A DNA stretch of 24,119 nucleotides from Pelargonium cotyledonis (GCA_036897625.1 JAYMTA010000800.1:1-24119), one strand, 5' to 3'. Counted from the stretch's first letter, positions 1-10,079 are shown. The notes: generated from the letters alone by a model not told the origin. A program made the numbers and translations.

Positions 1-239
1 AAATCAAGTTTTCGTAATTCCGCATATAGTTTCGTAGTGATCCTTTTATTGGTTTATATTATTTATTGAGATCACTGCATATATCTTTCACAAGCATGTT
101 TCTTTTTGTGCATCTGTGCGCACTCATGTGTGAATACATTCTTTCCACGAATTCGTAATGTGGAAAGGATGTTCAAAAACTTGCAAATTTCATTCTCTTA
201 CTTCAAGCGTAAAAAAATCAATACTTCGCTTCATCTATT

Positions 240-820
240 GAACTTGAGGGTTCACAAATAACGAAAAGACTGATCCTGAGAAGAATCATCAGGACCAAGG
301 CTCAAAAGAACAAAATAATCTATCTCCCTAAGGCTGAAGATCCAACTCCCACTTTGCCCGCAAAGTTCGGAGGATGAAGGAGATGAGCTCAAAAGAAGAT
401 AACAAAACTCTAATGCATGCCCCACCACATTTCTCGACCAATCATGCACTATACCACATCACAAGGTGAGTTAGAAGTCTATAAATAGAGATCTCCACCA
501 AGGATAAATGGATCACAATTTCACTTATTGCAAGCGAACACTTTGAATAGCATAAGAAACATCTCAAGCGTTATTCATATTCTTTGAGTGTTCTTCGAAC
601 ATTCTTCGAAGATTTTTGAAATGTCAAAGTTAATACATTTTGTGTGGAGATTCAAATTCTCACATCAAAGTTTCTGTGTATTTTTAACATCTTATCAATT
701 TTGAAATAAAGTATATTCATCCTCTTGCTCGAGAGTATTGATGATTATTGTGTGCTTGTCTTTCCCAGTGTTCATGTAAATCTAAGCTAGAAGTGTTCAT
801 TTTCAACTAATATTAACTAA
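240..820 (+). mobile_element. LTR-like regulatory fossil (solo LTR or pararetrovirus-type remnant)
   Basis: The stretch is organised like the U3-R-U5 part of a retroelement. A clean TATA box (TATAAATA, 480-487) is followed by a leader without long open frames, and an AATAAA poly(A) signal lies at 705-710, about 220 bases downstream. A T-rich and GT-rich tract follows the signal. No protein domain of gag, pol or coat type was seen on either side, so at most a non-coding remnant is present. Family, exact ends and age are not resolved. A fossil promoter of another kind, or an ordinary host promoter, would look similar. Confidence 0.3.
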
Positions 821-3250
821 AAAATGCATGTTAGCCTATTGGATTCCGGCCAATTGCCAATTTCAATTTTAAAATTTTCAGTTTCTTCCACTTCAGATTT
901 AAACTCGACATTATTAATATGATTTTGTTCTTTTCATTTTTATTCAATATTAACTGAATGTTCCCTTTTTATATATAAAATTTTTTTATTTTCAATTTAT
1001 TAGGGTTATGGGCCGATACTTCTAAGATTCTCATCCACACCCGTGTGTGTATATTAGTATATACATATAGACACATCTTTGTTGACATGGTATAGTAAAT
1101 TTGGGTGTTTAAGAGGTTGGTTATTTGGATGTGATATATTTGTTGCACAAAAAAAAATGATATTACTTGGTTGGGGTTATAATAAGAGTCCACTCCAATT
1201 GGGACCATGCCTGCACCAAACCCCTCAACCTGCAATCCTAACAAATTATGGCATCTATGTAGCAAGTTCAACTAATTTCACTACCACAACTTATAATAAT
1301 ATTCTATGGTTAGTTATTTCTTTCTTTTCTTTTTTTTATTCTATGGTTGACAAAGTTAGATGTGTAAGACATTTCCACTTACCTTTCTTGGAGTTATTTG
1401 AGTACATATTTGGGTTCAGAGATAATATATATGTTTCATTAGTATTGGTAGCAAAATTCAAAGCTATGAGTTGAATTTTGTAGAAAATTCACCTACATTA
1501 GGTGTTTATTTAGTGTGTGGTAGGTATACAATCTACCCCATCAAACCAAATCCCTAGCTATATAATGTATAGTACACACATTACATTAATTTGTCATCAT
1601 ATAAGATGCTTTCGTTGCATATATTAGACAAATTGCGTATAAGTAAATGCTTCGAAAATAAATATATATGTATATGATAAAACATTAAAAGTTAAAAACG
1701 ATACCAAGCACTTGTATTGAAGGATACCGTTACATTAGAGACTTGGACAAAGCTACAAAATCTCACAAATGATGGAGACTCTATATCATGCCAAGTTTTT
1801 ATGAATAGACTCTTGTGATAAAGTTCAATGAATGTAATGAGTCTAGCTAATATTGGAGACTGGATAAGATCAATTTTTTTTAATAGATTATAATTTTTAT
1901 GTCTCGCGAAATTGTGACATCTGACACAATTTTTAGTATGTATAAAAACAAAGTGTAGAGTGATCAATTTAGAAATCAAATATTGAGTCCAAGAGAACAA
2001 TTTGAATGAAGTCTCCTTAATTTGTATGTTTTGTTGCACAATAAGCGCATTTTTTTTTCTTGAAAGAAACACCTCGAAAGAGAGGATAAATATTAATAGG
2101 CCAGCTAATATTCTTCTTGAAATTATTTCATTCATGAGCGATTTTTACGGCACACCTAGCTAGTTGTATTCATATAATGTTTTTTGCGTGATTACTCCAA
2201 ATTAATTAAACTCAAATATCCAAAGAAGCAAATTATCATAACTGTTAATCGATTGCTTCAAATTGAAAGTTTTGTTAATGTATTTGACAAAAAGAAATAC
2301 ACGTAACATTAAATAATTAAAGAGTTTCGTTACATGTGCACGCATATAATATATATTGCTTATTAAGTAGTAAATAATTAAAATGTGAGAGAAAAGAAAT
2401 AAAGGAGTGAGATTTATTTATGAACAATAGATTGACATCTATACACAAACTCTATTTTAAATTTCTTTTATTAGAGGTTGGAGTAAGTAAGTGTGTTAGT
2501 TGCAAATGATTGTAAGAATATTTCCAATAGTTTAATGCCAATAATGATTTTCATTTAGAGATTAATTAATAAATAAACGCAATCATCATGAATTGTTGTA
2601 AAATGAATGAACTTAACCATTCATCTTCTATGTTTTAATTAAGGGATTGTTTGGTAATACTTATGACTTATGAGTGACTGTATATTATGACACTTCCTCT
2701 CATATGTTGCAATATAAGCAAATGACATTTAAATATTTATTTTTAAAATGCTTTTGTAATGATTGAAAACTTGCAAGAAGCCATTTTTTTTTTCTTTTGT
2801 CACAAATAGAAGTAGATAGAGAATTTTTTTTTCCCAAATATGCATTCACTTTTTACACAATAAAATAATTTTTTTTTATAATTTGGCAGCTTAATGTAAA
2901 AGTGGGTTGTTTTCATGAAAATGTGGATTGTTTTTATGAAAATGTTGGTCATTTTAGTTTTACTATCAATATTTGAAAAATCGAGAGTTACAATTTGGTT
3001 TGATTTTACTATATGACAAAATGTCAATTATATTGACTTTTACAAATTTTAATTTGTTGGAAACAACATTACTTTTGAAAAGTAATTTGAAACTACTTCA
3101 CTTTAGGCAGTGTTGTCTAATTACATTAATGGGTGGGCATAGGAGAGGAATGTTGTTAGATTCAATTATTAAGAATTAGGATTCACTTCACGTTGAAGGA
3201 TTTGGGAGTGTGCTGGTTATTGGGAATGTGGTTTTAGAATAATAAAAAAT
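821..3250. other. AT-rich intergenic DNA, no gene recognised
   Basis: Long A/T runs and short random open frames fill this stretch. A 147-codon minus-strand frame (1692-2135) has no recognisable domain, an AT-driven residue composition (rich in Ile, Leu, Phe, Lys and Asn) and no convincing start context. I see no RNA gene, no terminal inverted repeats that pair convincingly and no gene fragment here. Confidence 0.6.
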
Positions 3251-3479
3251 ATATGTTAAATTTAGAGCCAAACCAAATCCCATGGTTTGGTTCAATTACA
3301 TAAACAAACCTGAAAATCTTATGGTCAGCTTGTTTCATGGACTCATGGTACATTAATATGTGGTGCACATGCCTTCACATTCGTGCACACACATTTCATC
3401 GTAACAATATTTATCAATCATATAATCAAAACTTGTCTATAGTTCAATTCGTCTAAAGAAAAAAGTACATAAATTATTG

Positions 3480-5030
3480 TTGAAACGGGACAAAAAAGCA
3501 CACTACAAATTATTGTTGTCTTGTCTACGTGTTAGGGTGATTGTTTTGCAAATATTACAAAATACGAAGTTTCAGAGATATGGAGTTGGAGAATTGAGAT
3601 CTTATTCATGAGTTCCTAGACTCTACACAAGGGTAGCACACCGTTAGAATGAAGTTTGGATGTGTGCGGAGTGCCCATGAATTTACCTCGACCATGAGAG
3701 TAAAAATCTTCTTTGGTGGACTCTGAACCTAACCTTGTTACGGAGGAGTTTAAAGAGAATTCTAGAGAGATAAAGAATAGAGAGAATGTCTATAAGTAAA
3801 TTGTGATATTATCTCCTTTAACTAAAGATGAAGCATTTATACTTAACAAATCAATTTTTTCACGTGTCGTTGTGTGATTGGAGGTGATGTGGAGCCTGCT
3901 TCAAGGCTCACTCAGGTGTCAAAGTTATAACCTTTTAGGCGCATTATCCATGAGTGTCGGATGAGTTTCGGAGATCATATACGCCCTCAAGCATTAATTG
4001 TGGGGATGAATGAAGTCCATAAGAGCTTCTACCGCTTCAGATAGCGAGTATCCTAATAAACTGGAGGGCCTGGGAGGCGACTTAGTGAGGCAAAGAATGT
4101 TAGAAGTGATTTGATGAAACATAGAGACTTGGAAGTGATTCGATGAAGTAGGATGCTTGGAAGTAGCCCGGTGAGCCTTGAAGGTGGTCCAGTGAGGCGA
4201 GGAGTCTTGTCCCCTTAGAGGTGGTCTGGTGAGGCGAAGAAGCTTGAAGTTGACCCGAAGAGTCATGAAGCCTTAGAACTGAACAAACAAGGTGGGGACT
4301 TTTGTCATGACTAAGTGTATGAGGAGAGGACCAGATGTGAACAGCTCTCATTATGATTTGGAGTACACTTCGTTGTGTTGTGTATGAATTTGAGAGGGGG
4401 TAAAGACAATCAATGGATACAAAGAAGGGAATAGAATAGTACCTCTCAGTGTGGCTTATTGGGCTTTTGTGAGGGACTTGTTATTAATTTCATACGACGG
4501 GTGCTCGAGCAGAGGACGCGACAAACAACCAACAATCAAGAAACGTGCATGTCTAGTTTGATTACTGAGTGATTCAATCATTGAACCAACCAAGGCCATG
4601 ACGCGGGGAGCTAAGACCGCAACATGATTGTCTGAAGATGCCTTATTTGACAAATTAAGTGATTTGGTGACTGAAACCATTTTGAGCATAATTAATGAGT
4701 TTTCGATGATCAAATTGATGAAGTAAAAAAAATGCATTTGATGACCCAATTGAAGATTGAGCTCTTTTGTTGATCCAAATGTTGACGCCACGTGCACATT
4801 TGAATACCCTTAACGAAATCGAATTGACGTGATTTGAGAAAATGAGTCGTGAGTTTATTCGAAACTTTCGGATATTCAATCATTGTTGACAAGTTTGAAT
4901 TTTGAGAATAGGTTGATGTGTTACTCGGACGCCGCATGTTGTCTTGTCATTCTTCATCTTGACTTATAATTTGTTGTCCCGCATGACATAGTAAATATTA
5001 ACACGGCGAAACTATTTGTGCAGCCTTAAC
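3480..5030. repeat. Probable decayed transposon-derived tract, unclassified
   Basis: Base composition rises above the flanking AT-rich DNA. The text is rich in GAGG/GGTGA phrases and contains a degenerate tandem array (4074-4270). Several overlapping minus-strand frames of 75-113 codons occur between 3994 and 4937 but none shows a domain. Non-coding parts of plant LTR or DNA elements often look like this. I found no paired ends, so class and limits are open. Confidence 0.3.
4074..4270. repeat. Degenerate tandem array of about 28-bp units
   Basis: Six or seven imperfect units follow one another. Successive units start with phrases such as AAGTGATTTGATGAA, AAGTGATTCGATGAA, AAGTAGCCCGGTGAG, AAGGTGGTCCAGTGAGGCGA and GAGGTGGTCTGGTGAGGCGA, and most end in CTTG(G). 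The best pair (4181-4209 and 4219-4247) matches at about 23 of 29 positions. Unit length varies from about 20 to 37 bases and is not a multiple of three, so a protein repeat is unlikely. The open frames on the minus strand here are a by-product of the array. Confidence 0.55.
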
Positions 5031-5331
5031 TATGTTTGTGATTTAAAACCAATATACTTAAAGTGGAGATGAATTAATATGCCTTCAACTACAACAACAC
5101 CCACCAAACGTGGTGGTTCAATTTACCCTCGTCTAGTTAGGGTTTTGCAATCTGAAGTTTTTTTTTGTTTTTGGTTTTTTTTTTTAATTTAGTGCTTCAT
5201 TATTTTAGAAAAGGCTAATGGAAAATAAAGGCGCAACGTTTTTACTCAAACACAAACTATTTATGTGAAATTTCACTATCACTACATATTCTTTTGTTTG
5301 CATTAATCAGATTTATCCATTGTTTATTCAA

Positions 5332-5514
5332 TTATATCTGTAAATCAGGTGGCACACGAGTTAGCTCGGGCGGTGGGGCGGAGGCGGGAGGGACGGAGGG
5401 GTACGACGGAGAGGTGAGATTGGGAGGGTTTGGAGGGGTGGGGTTTGGGGATTTGAAGAATTTGTTAATGTCGAAAGGAGGAGCGGGTTGATTTGAATTT
5501 CCAGGAGAAGCCAT
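5332..5514 (-). pseudogene. 5' fragment of a VARICOSE/EDC4-like mRNA-decapping scaffold gene
   Basis: A minus-strand frame of 60 residues starts at 5514 with a good context (ATGG) and begins MASPGNSNQPAPPFDINKFF, followed by a Pro/Ser-rich tract. Plant VARICOSE proteins, the EDC4-type scaffolds of the decapping complex in P-bodies, characteristically start with a short MASP..N.NQ..PFD...F motif and then a Pro/Ser-rich region; the match is from memory. Family members exceed 1,000 residues, but no WD40-like or C-terminal exons follow on the minus strand down to about 3.5 kb. The last residues before the stop (after about residue 48) look unrelated, suggesting homology ends near 5360-5370. The fragment also carries leader-like DNA with a GAA repeat. 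Alternatives: an unrelated Pro-rich chance frame, or a true first exon whose remaining exons I failed to see. Confidence 0.42.
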
Positions 5515-5625
5515 GAGAGATCAAAATGTGAGATCTGAGAGAGAGTGAGTGAAGAAGAAGAAGAAGAAGAAGAGACAGTGTGAGTGTATATGGAGTATGG
5601 AGTGGAGAGGTGGGGACTTGGAGAC
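5515..5625 (-). other. Leader-like DNA attached to the VARICOSE-like fragment, with TTC/GAA repeat
   Basis: On the minus strand this sequence precedes the start codon of the fragment and has the pyrimidine-rich, CTCTC/TTC-repeat look of plant 5' leaders. The plus strand shows about seven GAA units at 5551-5572. Its retention beside the coding piece suggests a genomic rather than a 3'-anchored retrocopy origin. Confidence 0.35.
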
Positions 5626-5720
5626 CAAATTCGCTAAAACAAGAAACTTTATATGCGCCTGTTTCTACACATTTTTGAAGAAGAAATTTAGGAATAGTTA
5701 CACTAAATTTACTCTCTCTT

Positions 5721-5740
5721 TGTGATCCTTAAGGATCACA
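5721..5740. other. Perfect 20-bp palindrome
   Basis: TGTGATCCTT is followed directly by its exact reverse complement AAGGATCACA, with no spacer. The next bases outward do not pair. It sits about 100 bases outside the leader of the VARICOSE-like fragment. Confidence 0.9.
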
Positions 5741-5741
5741 G

Positions 5742-6425
5742 GGTTTTCGGAAGCGGCAAAGGGTTGTTACTAGTTCAAAACCTATCTTTTTAGTGGTCGT
5801 TCTCTTTTCGAGATGTATTGCCTCTAAGGTATCATAAGGGTGATTAAGGTTTTCGAGTTCGTGGCGCCTACAAGTGCCAGAGGAGACGAACGTTCTATTT
5901 CTCAATTGTGCACAAATTCTTTTTGGCACATCTGAATAGTAAGCGGGTAGGCAAGCAGAAAGGACTAGCGGCGACAGCGAGTTTCGAGTGTCCGGCGGCA
6001 ATGGAGGAGGCGGCCGAATGGTCTAAGAAATTCGCCGAACCAAAAAACCTACATCAGGCGAACCTGACAGCTCAGGTTCGCCAAGACTCATGAGTGAGAT
6101 TGATGGGGACTATCATGAGAGGACTAGCTCGTGCTTAGTTCGGATAAGCAAGTTACTGGTTTGTCAGGTTAAGGGAGAGTTGTTAGGGTAGATACTTGTG
6201 GGCATCAGTCAAATTGGAGGGGAGAGTTTTCTCAATGTCTTTGTTTTTAGTAATTACGACGTCTTGGCTATGTTTGCCTACGAGATTTTGGGTTCTTTGA
6301 AATAGTTATGGTTTAATTATGTTTTTGTTTCTAAATGTTTTAGTTTGCTTCGATTTAGTTTTAGTTTATGTTTTGCTATAATATATATTGGTTGCTTTAA
6401 TTGACGGAGTTACATTGTCCATTTA
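5742..6425. other. GC-richer segment ending in an A-rich tail, possible retroposed fragment
   Basis: The first 350 bases are clearly GC-richer than the flanks, with codon-like text such as a 30-codon frame from an ATG at 6001. The next 300 bases become T-rich and end at an A-rich run (6424-6449). This order resembles the 3' part of a LINE or a retroposed transcript on the plus strand, but I recognised no reverse transcriptase, ribonuclease H or host gene motif. The class is undetermined. Confidence 0.25.
6057..6082. other. 11-bp perfect hairpin with CAGC loop
   Basis: GGCGAACCTGA and TCAGGTTCGCC pair perfectly over 11 bases around a four-base loop. The stem has seven G-C pairs and would be very stable in RNA or single-stranded DNA. 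No following U-run suggests a terminator, and none is expected in a plant nuclear genome. Confidence 0.9.
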
Positions 6426-6449
6426 AAAAAAATAAAAATTAAAAAAAAA

Positions 6450-7646
6450 TTGTTATTTGTAAACATATGATAATTAGTTTTTTTTTTTTTTTTTCATTAG
6501 CATTTTATCAATATAGGCTTGTTTAGGTTGTATACTTTTATTTTTACGTCTATAGAAGTAAAAACATGTATTTTTAATTTGACTCATATTACATTTGGGT
6601 GTACATGGTGTTAATCAATTGTGATACTAGAATGATCTGTCGTATAAAATAAAAACATGTGTATCTTAAGTTTTAGGTCGACCATATCGTTTTGGGGTCA
6701 ATCGTATTGTGTTATTTTCTTGAATATTAGAACAAAACAAAATTCAACCTCTTTGTTCTTTGCACTCCGCTTAATTAGGAGAACTAATATGCGTAACTTT
6801 GATATATGTTAATCTCACCATTTTTCAATCTTGCTGCTCTGAAATTTGTCACAATCTCGTTATTGTACGTAGTATGGAATGATGTACACCTCAAACAATA
6901 ATTAGAGATTCAATCGAGTACTCAAACTTGCATATCAATCTATCCTCATAATTGGTATCTAATACTATTTTTGCGTCTTCAAAGCTTTAATCTTTTTCAT
7001 TATTGGGGATGAACATTGGTTTTCGAAGTGATCGAGTTTCTGACAATACTAACATTGCACGTCGGTTCTATTCTTGAATTGTCCTATTCTTCTAGACTTT
7101 GACATACCTCTCTTGTTGACTTTCTATGCTCCTCGTATCTTCCTTTTTTTTCATTTGTACTCAAAAATCATTTACCTCATGACCCTTCAGCAATTCTTAT
7201 ATGAATATTTTCATTCAGAATGAAATATCAAATTCTTTTAAAAGTGATCTTGACAGTTCTCATAGAACTACTAATTATTGCTAAAATTATTAATAGTTAT
7301 TAGGTGACGACATTGTTAGTACTGAAGCACGAGCCTTATTTCATTATCACTATCAACGCATCTCGACTCTTCTCTTTCGCATTTCACTTCATTTATATGC
7401 AAGTGGGAGTTGGTAAGGCAACCCATTACAGCCTTCAAGGTTAAAAAATGAATAGTCTAAAAATAATTGAGGCCACTTTTAGAAATACACACTAAAATTA
7501 TAATCACATGACCAACACATGGTGCAAGAGAGTGTTGTTTCGTTAAATTTGACTAATGATGCAACTAAATAAAAGTTTATGCAATAATGTACATATTTTT
7601 AAAATGTAATTATGTGTAAAATGTGTTGGGTACAACGTATTTATGT
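6450..7646. other. AT-rich intergenic DNA, nothing recognised
   Basis: There is a T run of about 17 bases near 6478-6494, then ordinary AT-rich sequence with only short frames on both strands. I see no gene, RNA gene or paired repeat ends. Confidence 0.6.
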
Positions 7647-7654
7647 GCTATTAA

Positions 7655-7904
7655 CAGGGACGGATCCAGAATGTTTACTAAGTGGGGACAATTTATTCAT
7701 GATTGAGATTATTTGTATGAATCTCTACTAAAATGATTTTTAATGAGGACAATAATGAATTTTTTTAAAAAAAAGGAGTAGGGGCAAATGTGAAAAATGT
7801 ATGGACAATTATCAAATTTTGATAAAAATTAGTGGTACTTTTTGAAATAAAATAATTGAATGGGGGCAACAGCCCCCATCCCTCTCTATGTAGATCCGTC
7901 CCGG
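7655..7904. mobile_element. hAT-type non-autonomous DNA transposon (MITE), 250 bp
   Basis: The left end reads CAGGGACGGATCCA and the right end TAGATCCGTCCCGG, giving terminal inverted repeats that match at 12 of 14 positions. The flanks GCTATTAA (7647-7654) and GCCGTTAA (7905-7912) match at 6 of 8 positions, as expected for the 8-bp target duplication of hAT elements. CAGGG(A/G)CGG is a typical hAT terminus in plants. The interior has no coding capacity, so the element is non-autonomous. Near the right end a 7-bp stem with an AACA loop (7861-7878) is preserved. Differences in both the duplication and the termini point to an insertion that is not recent. Confidence 0.85.
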
Positions 7905-7912
7905 GCCGTTAA

Positions 7913-8440
7913 TCCTTAAAAATATCGTTAATAATTCATATACAGTTACGTCATCAAAACATAAAATAAACAATTATTTTAAAACAAAATACGCAGAGAC
8001 CATGAACAATAAATGAAGAGGGGAGGGGAGGGATTTGACACTTTTCAAAATGACTAAGGTTAGATTGAGTGAATGTACAGTTCAAAACGTTTGAGTTTTA
8101 TCCTTGTACTATCAATACGTTAGTCGATGCCATGCTGAAACCTCAATTTCTAAAGGATTTTGTCAGTGTATTTGATGAAATATAGTTTTTCTCAAACTTT
8201 GAACTATAAACAATTAGTTCACTGAACTTTGGACTAAACTCAAACACTTATAGTACGACGACTAAACTCAAGTGTAGAGACTCATTTTCAAAAAATCATT
8301 TTATAAATAAAAATAAAATAAAAAAGTGAAAGGGTGGATAGAGATTTGGTGCAAGAAAGTGAGGTGGCAACAATAATGCTCTTAAAAAAGAAACAAAAAT
8401 TGCTTTACTTTTAAGCGAGCAAAAGCAACGTCCCAAAACG
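7913..8440. other. Intergenic DNA upstream of the microprotein gene
   Basis: The sequence is AT-rich with phrases such as AAACTTTGAACTA and ACTAAACTCAA repeated in loose form around 8190-8275, a style common in dispersed plant repeats. No frame or RNA gene was recognised. The promoter of the small plus-strand gene should lie in the right part of this stretch, but no convincing TATA box stands out. Confidence 0.45.
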
Positions 8441-8555
8441 CCTAGCTACATATTTCTTCTTCGTTTGTTGAGAAGTAGATAAAGAGACAGAGAGACACAA
8501 AACCATTCAAATTTCAGATCCAAACGCTACTCTGAGAAACAGATCAGAGAGTCGC

Positions 8556-8573
8556 AGAAGAAGAAGAAGAAGA
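8556..8573 (+). repeat. AGA microsatellite in the leader
   Basis: Six AGA units end at the start codon of the 43-residue membrane protein. Purine-rich triplet repeats are common in plant 5' leaders. Confidence 0.85.
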
Positions 8574-8704
8574 TGTGCTGTTGCGGAAGCAGAATTTGCA
8601 TGCTACTGATCTGCGTGTTGCTGGTGGCGATCGTGATCGGGATGCTGTTTGGATTTGGGGTCTTCAAAGATGGCTTCCACAAAGCTAAAGATTCACTATC
8701 CTGA
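8573..8704 (+). CDS. Cysteine-rich single-pass membrane microprotein, 43 residues
   Basis: The frame starts MCCCGSRICMLLICVLLVAI and ends with SLS. A Cys-rich head (Cys2-4 and Cys9, with Cys14 at the membrane face) leads into one hydrophobic helix of about residues 9-30 with a GxxFGFG exit, then a short basic/amphipathic tail (FKDGFHKAKD). I recall similar tiny plant proteins with a CCC..C start and an FGFGVFK.GFHK motif; none has a function known to me. The leader (8470-8572) is purine-rich with a GAA repeat just before the ATG, like many plant 5' leaders, and the local GC content jumps at the ORF. The clustered cysteines next to the membrane suggest palmitoylation, but this is inference. 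It is too short for usual gene-calling limits. A longer product through splicing is not excluded. Confidence 0.7.
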   Translation: MCCCGSRICMLLICVLLVAIVIGMLFGFGVFKDGFHKAKDSLS

Positions 8705-9960
8705 CCCACCTATTTCTTCTTTCTCATCATCTTTCCTTATTAATTAATTATTGTCCACATTTCATTAATTGACACTCCTCTCATGTTTTTTTTTATATAT
8801 TTTATTGTAGCATGTGTTCGTTTGTATTTGGTTGATTATTGCTCTTGGATTCTGATTTGGTTTCAACGAATTGGTTTGCAAGTTTTGTGATTAGTGAGTG
8901 ATAACACAAATTTTGTTTTCTTAGTATACAGATAATAATGCAGTTGGGCTCATGAAAGTTGATTATGAAAATTATTGTGTCTGTTTAGTTTATTTTTAAA
9001 TTACTTTTGCATCACTATTTAACTAGTTGGTGAGAGAATTTAGGTAAAATGTAGGAATGTCACAAATAAATTCTGAAAGTTTGCATACAAAAATGATATC
9101 TTATCATTTGAGTAGTGGGGGTACTTTTTTTTTTTTTTTTTCTCTTAAATTGTAGGTTAGGGTAACGTGAAACGACGTGATTGATTGATTGATGATGAAT
9201 AATGACAAATGATGACGAATGATGTTATGTGTGATGTACTAATATCATGACGATGTTACTCATACCAAAATTATGTCAAAATGACATGGTAGCGGGGTCT
9301 TAACGATGTGACGATGATATCATCGCTTCATTTCGGGGCCTCAAGATTAAAAGAGCACGGGGAGTTTGTAATGTTACTAATATTGCATATCTAAGTTACG
9401 TTATTTTTTCTTAAAGTCAACTAGTTCGGACATAACATACTTAAGTTGCGTCTTTTTTGTTCCGATAGATGACTTGGAAGGTTTTGAAAACACATTGTTG
9501 CACAAATTTTTAATCCCACATAATTGTCAATGTCATTGTCCCCATAAACACTTTTTATTTTATCTTTTATGTAATATATAAAATTATGTTAATCCACCTC
9601 ACAGTCAACTATTAAAATGATTTCATTAATCTTTAGATAATGCAATGTCTAAATTGGTTCATTTAAAAGTAAATGGTCTAATTTAAAATATAATCCAATT
9701 ATAAAAAGCAAGATTTCTCCATAGTTAGTCTTTCACCTCTTCTTATGGGTATATTGAGCAGAAATCGTACGCAAGCACTCTTTTTACTAACGCAAATTGT
9801 TTTTTTAGGCAGGTCTTTAGAGGTAACTCCGCATTAATACTTCAATCTAGAGTAATCTATTTTGCTTAATTTTATGTGGGCTAACAAATATGAAGTCTAG
9901 TCAACACACTACAAGTGAATCGAATAGAACAGACATTGATTGTGTAAAATATCTCCATTT
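8705..9960. other. 3' flank of the microprotein gene and AT-rich intergenic DNA
   Basis: The first few hundred bases probably include the 3' untranslated region of the small gene. The only AATAAA-like signals are weak (TTTTATTGTAG context near 8800). At 9178-9237 there is a low-complexity GATT/ATGA tract, and a T run lies at 9127-9141. No other coding or RNA feature was recognised. Confidence 0.5.
9178..9237. repeat. Low-complexity TGATT/ATGA tract
   Basis: Tandem GATT units pass into GATGA, AATGA and GATGACGAAT phrases. This is simple-sequence decay rather than a defined element. Confidence 0.7.
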
Positions 9961-10006
9961 CGAAATGTATCAATGACAATTTTGAATCTACACATACCCA
10001 AAAATA

Positions 10007-10012
10007 TTTATT
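10007..10012 (-). promoter_or_regulatory. Possible poly(A) signal of TFB1
   Basis: TTTATT on the plus strand is AATAAA on the minus strand, about 560 bases past the TFB1 stop codon. Plant poly(A) signals are loose and nearer non-canonical signals could be used instead, so this assignment is tentative. Confidence 0.3.
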
Positions 10013-10028
10013 ATGTAACGAATATATA

Positions 10029-10046
10029 TAATAATAATAATAATAA
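10029..10046. repeat. TAA microsatellite
   Basis: Six perfect TAA units follow a short AT dinucleotide run. It lies at the distal end of the presumed TFB1 3' untranslated region. Confidence 0.9.
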
Positions 10047-10079
10047 ACAAAAAGAGAGACAAATCAATTAGAAAAGATG

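Noticed and set aside
1692-2135. A 147-codon minus-strand open frame
   Set aside because: Residue composition follows the AT-rich DNA, there is no domain, leader or splice context, and no similarity that I recognise.
2640-3250. A possible MITE starting at GGGATTGTTTGGTAATAC
   Set aside because: I could not find a matching inverted end or a target duplication within reach.
4456-4937. Overlapping minus-strand frames of 74-113 codons
   Set aside because: They overlap in different frames, carry no recognisable domain and sit in probable decayed repeat DNA.
5729-6093. Opposed frames of 90 (minus) and 61 (plus) codons
   Set aside because: Both lie in the GC-richer segment where stops are rarer. 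Neither shows a domain, and they overlap antisense to each other.
8527-8709. A 60-codon minus-strand frame
   Set aside because: It is the antisense shadow of the plus-strand 43-residue membrane protein and its purine-rich leader.
9178-9350. TGA-rich tract considered as a structured regulatory element or CRISPR-like array
   Set aside because: Units are 4-5 bases and irregular without spacers. This is ordinary simple-sequence DNA in a plant nuclear genome.
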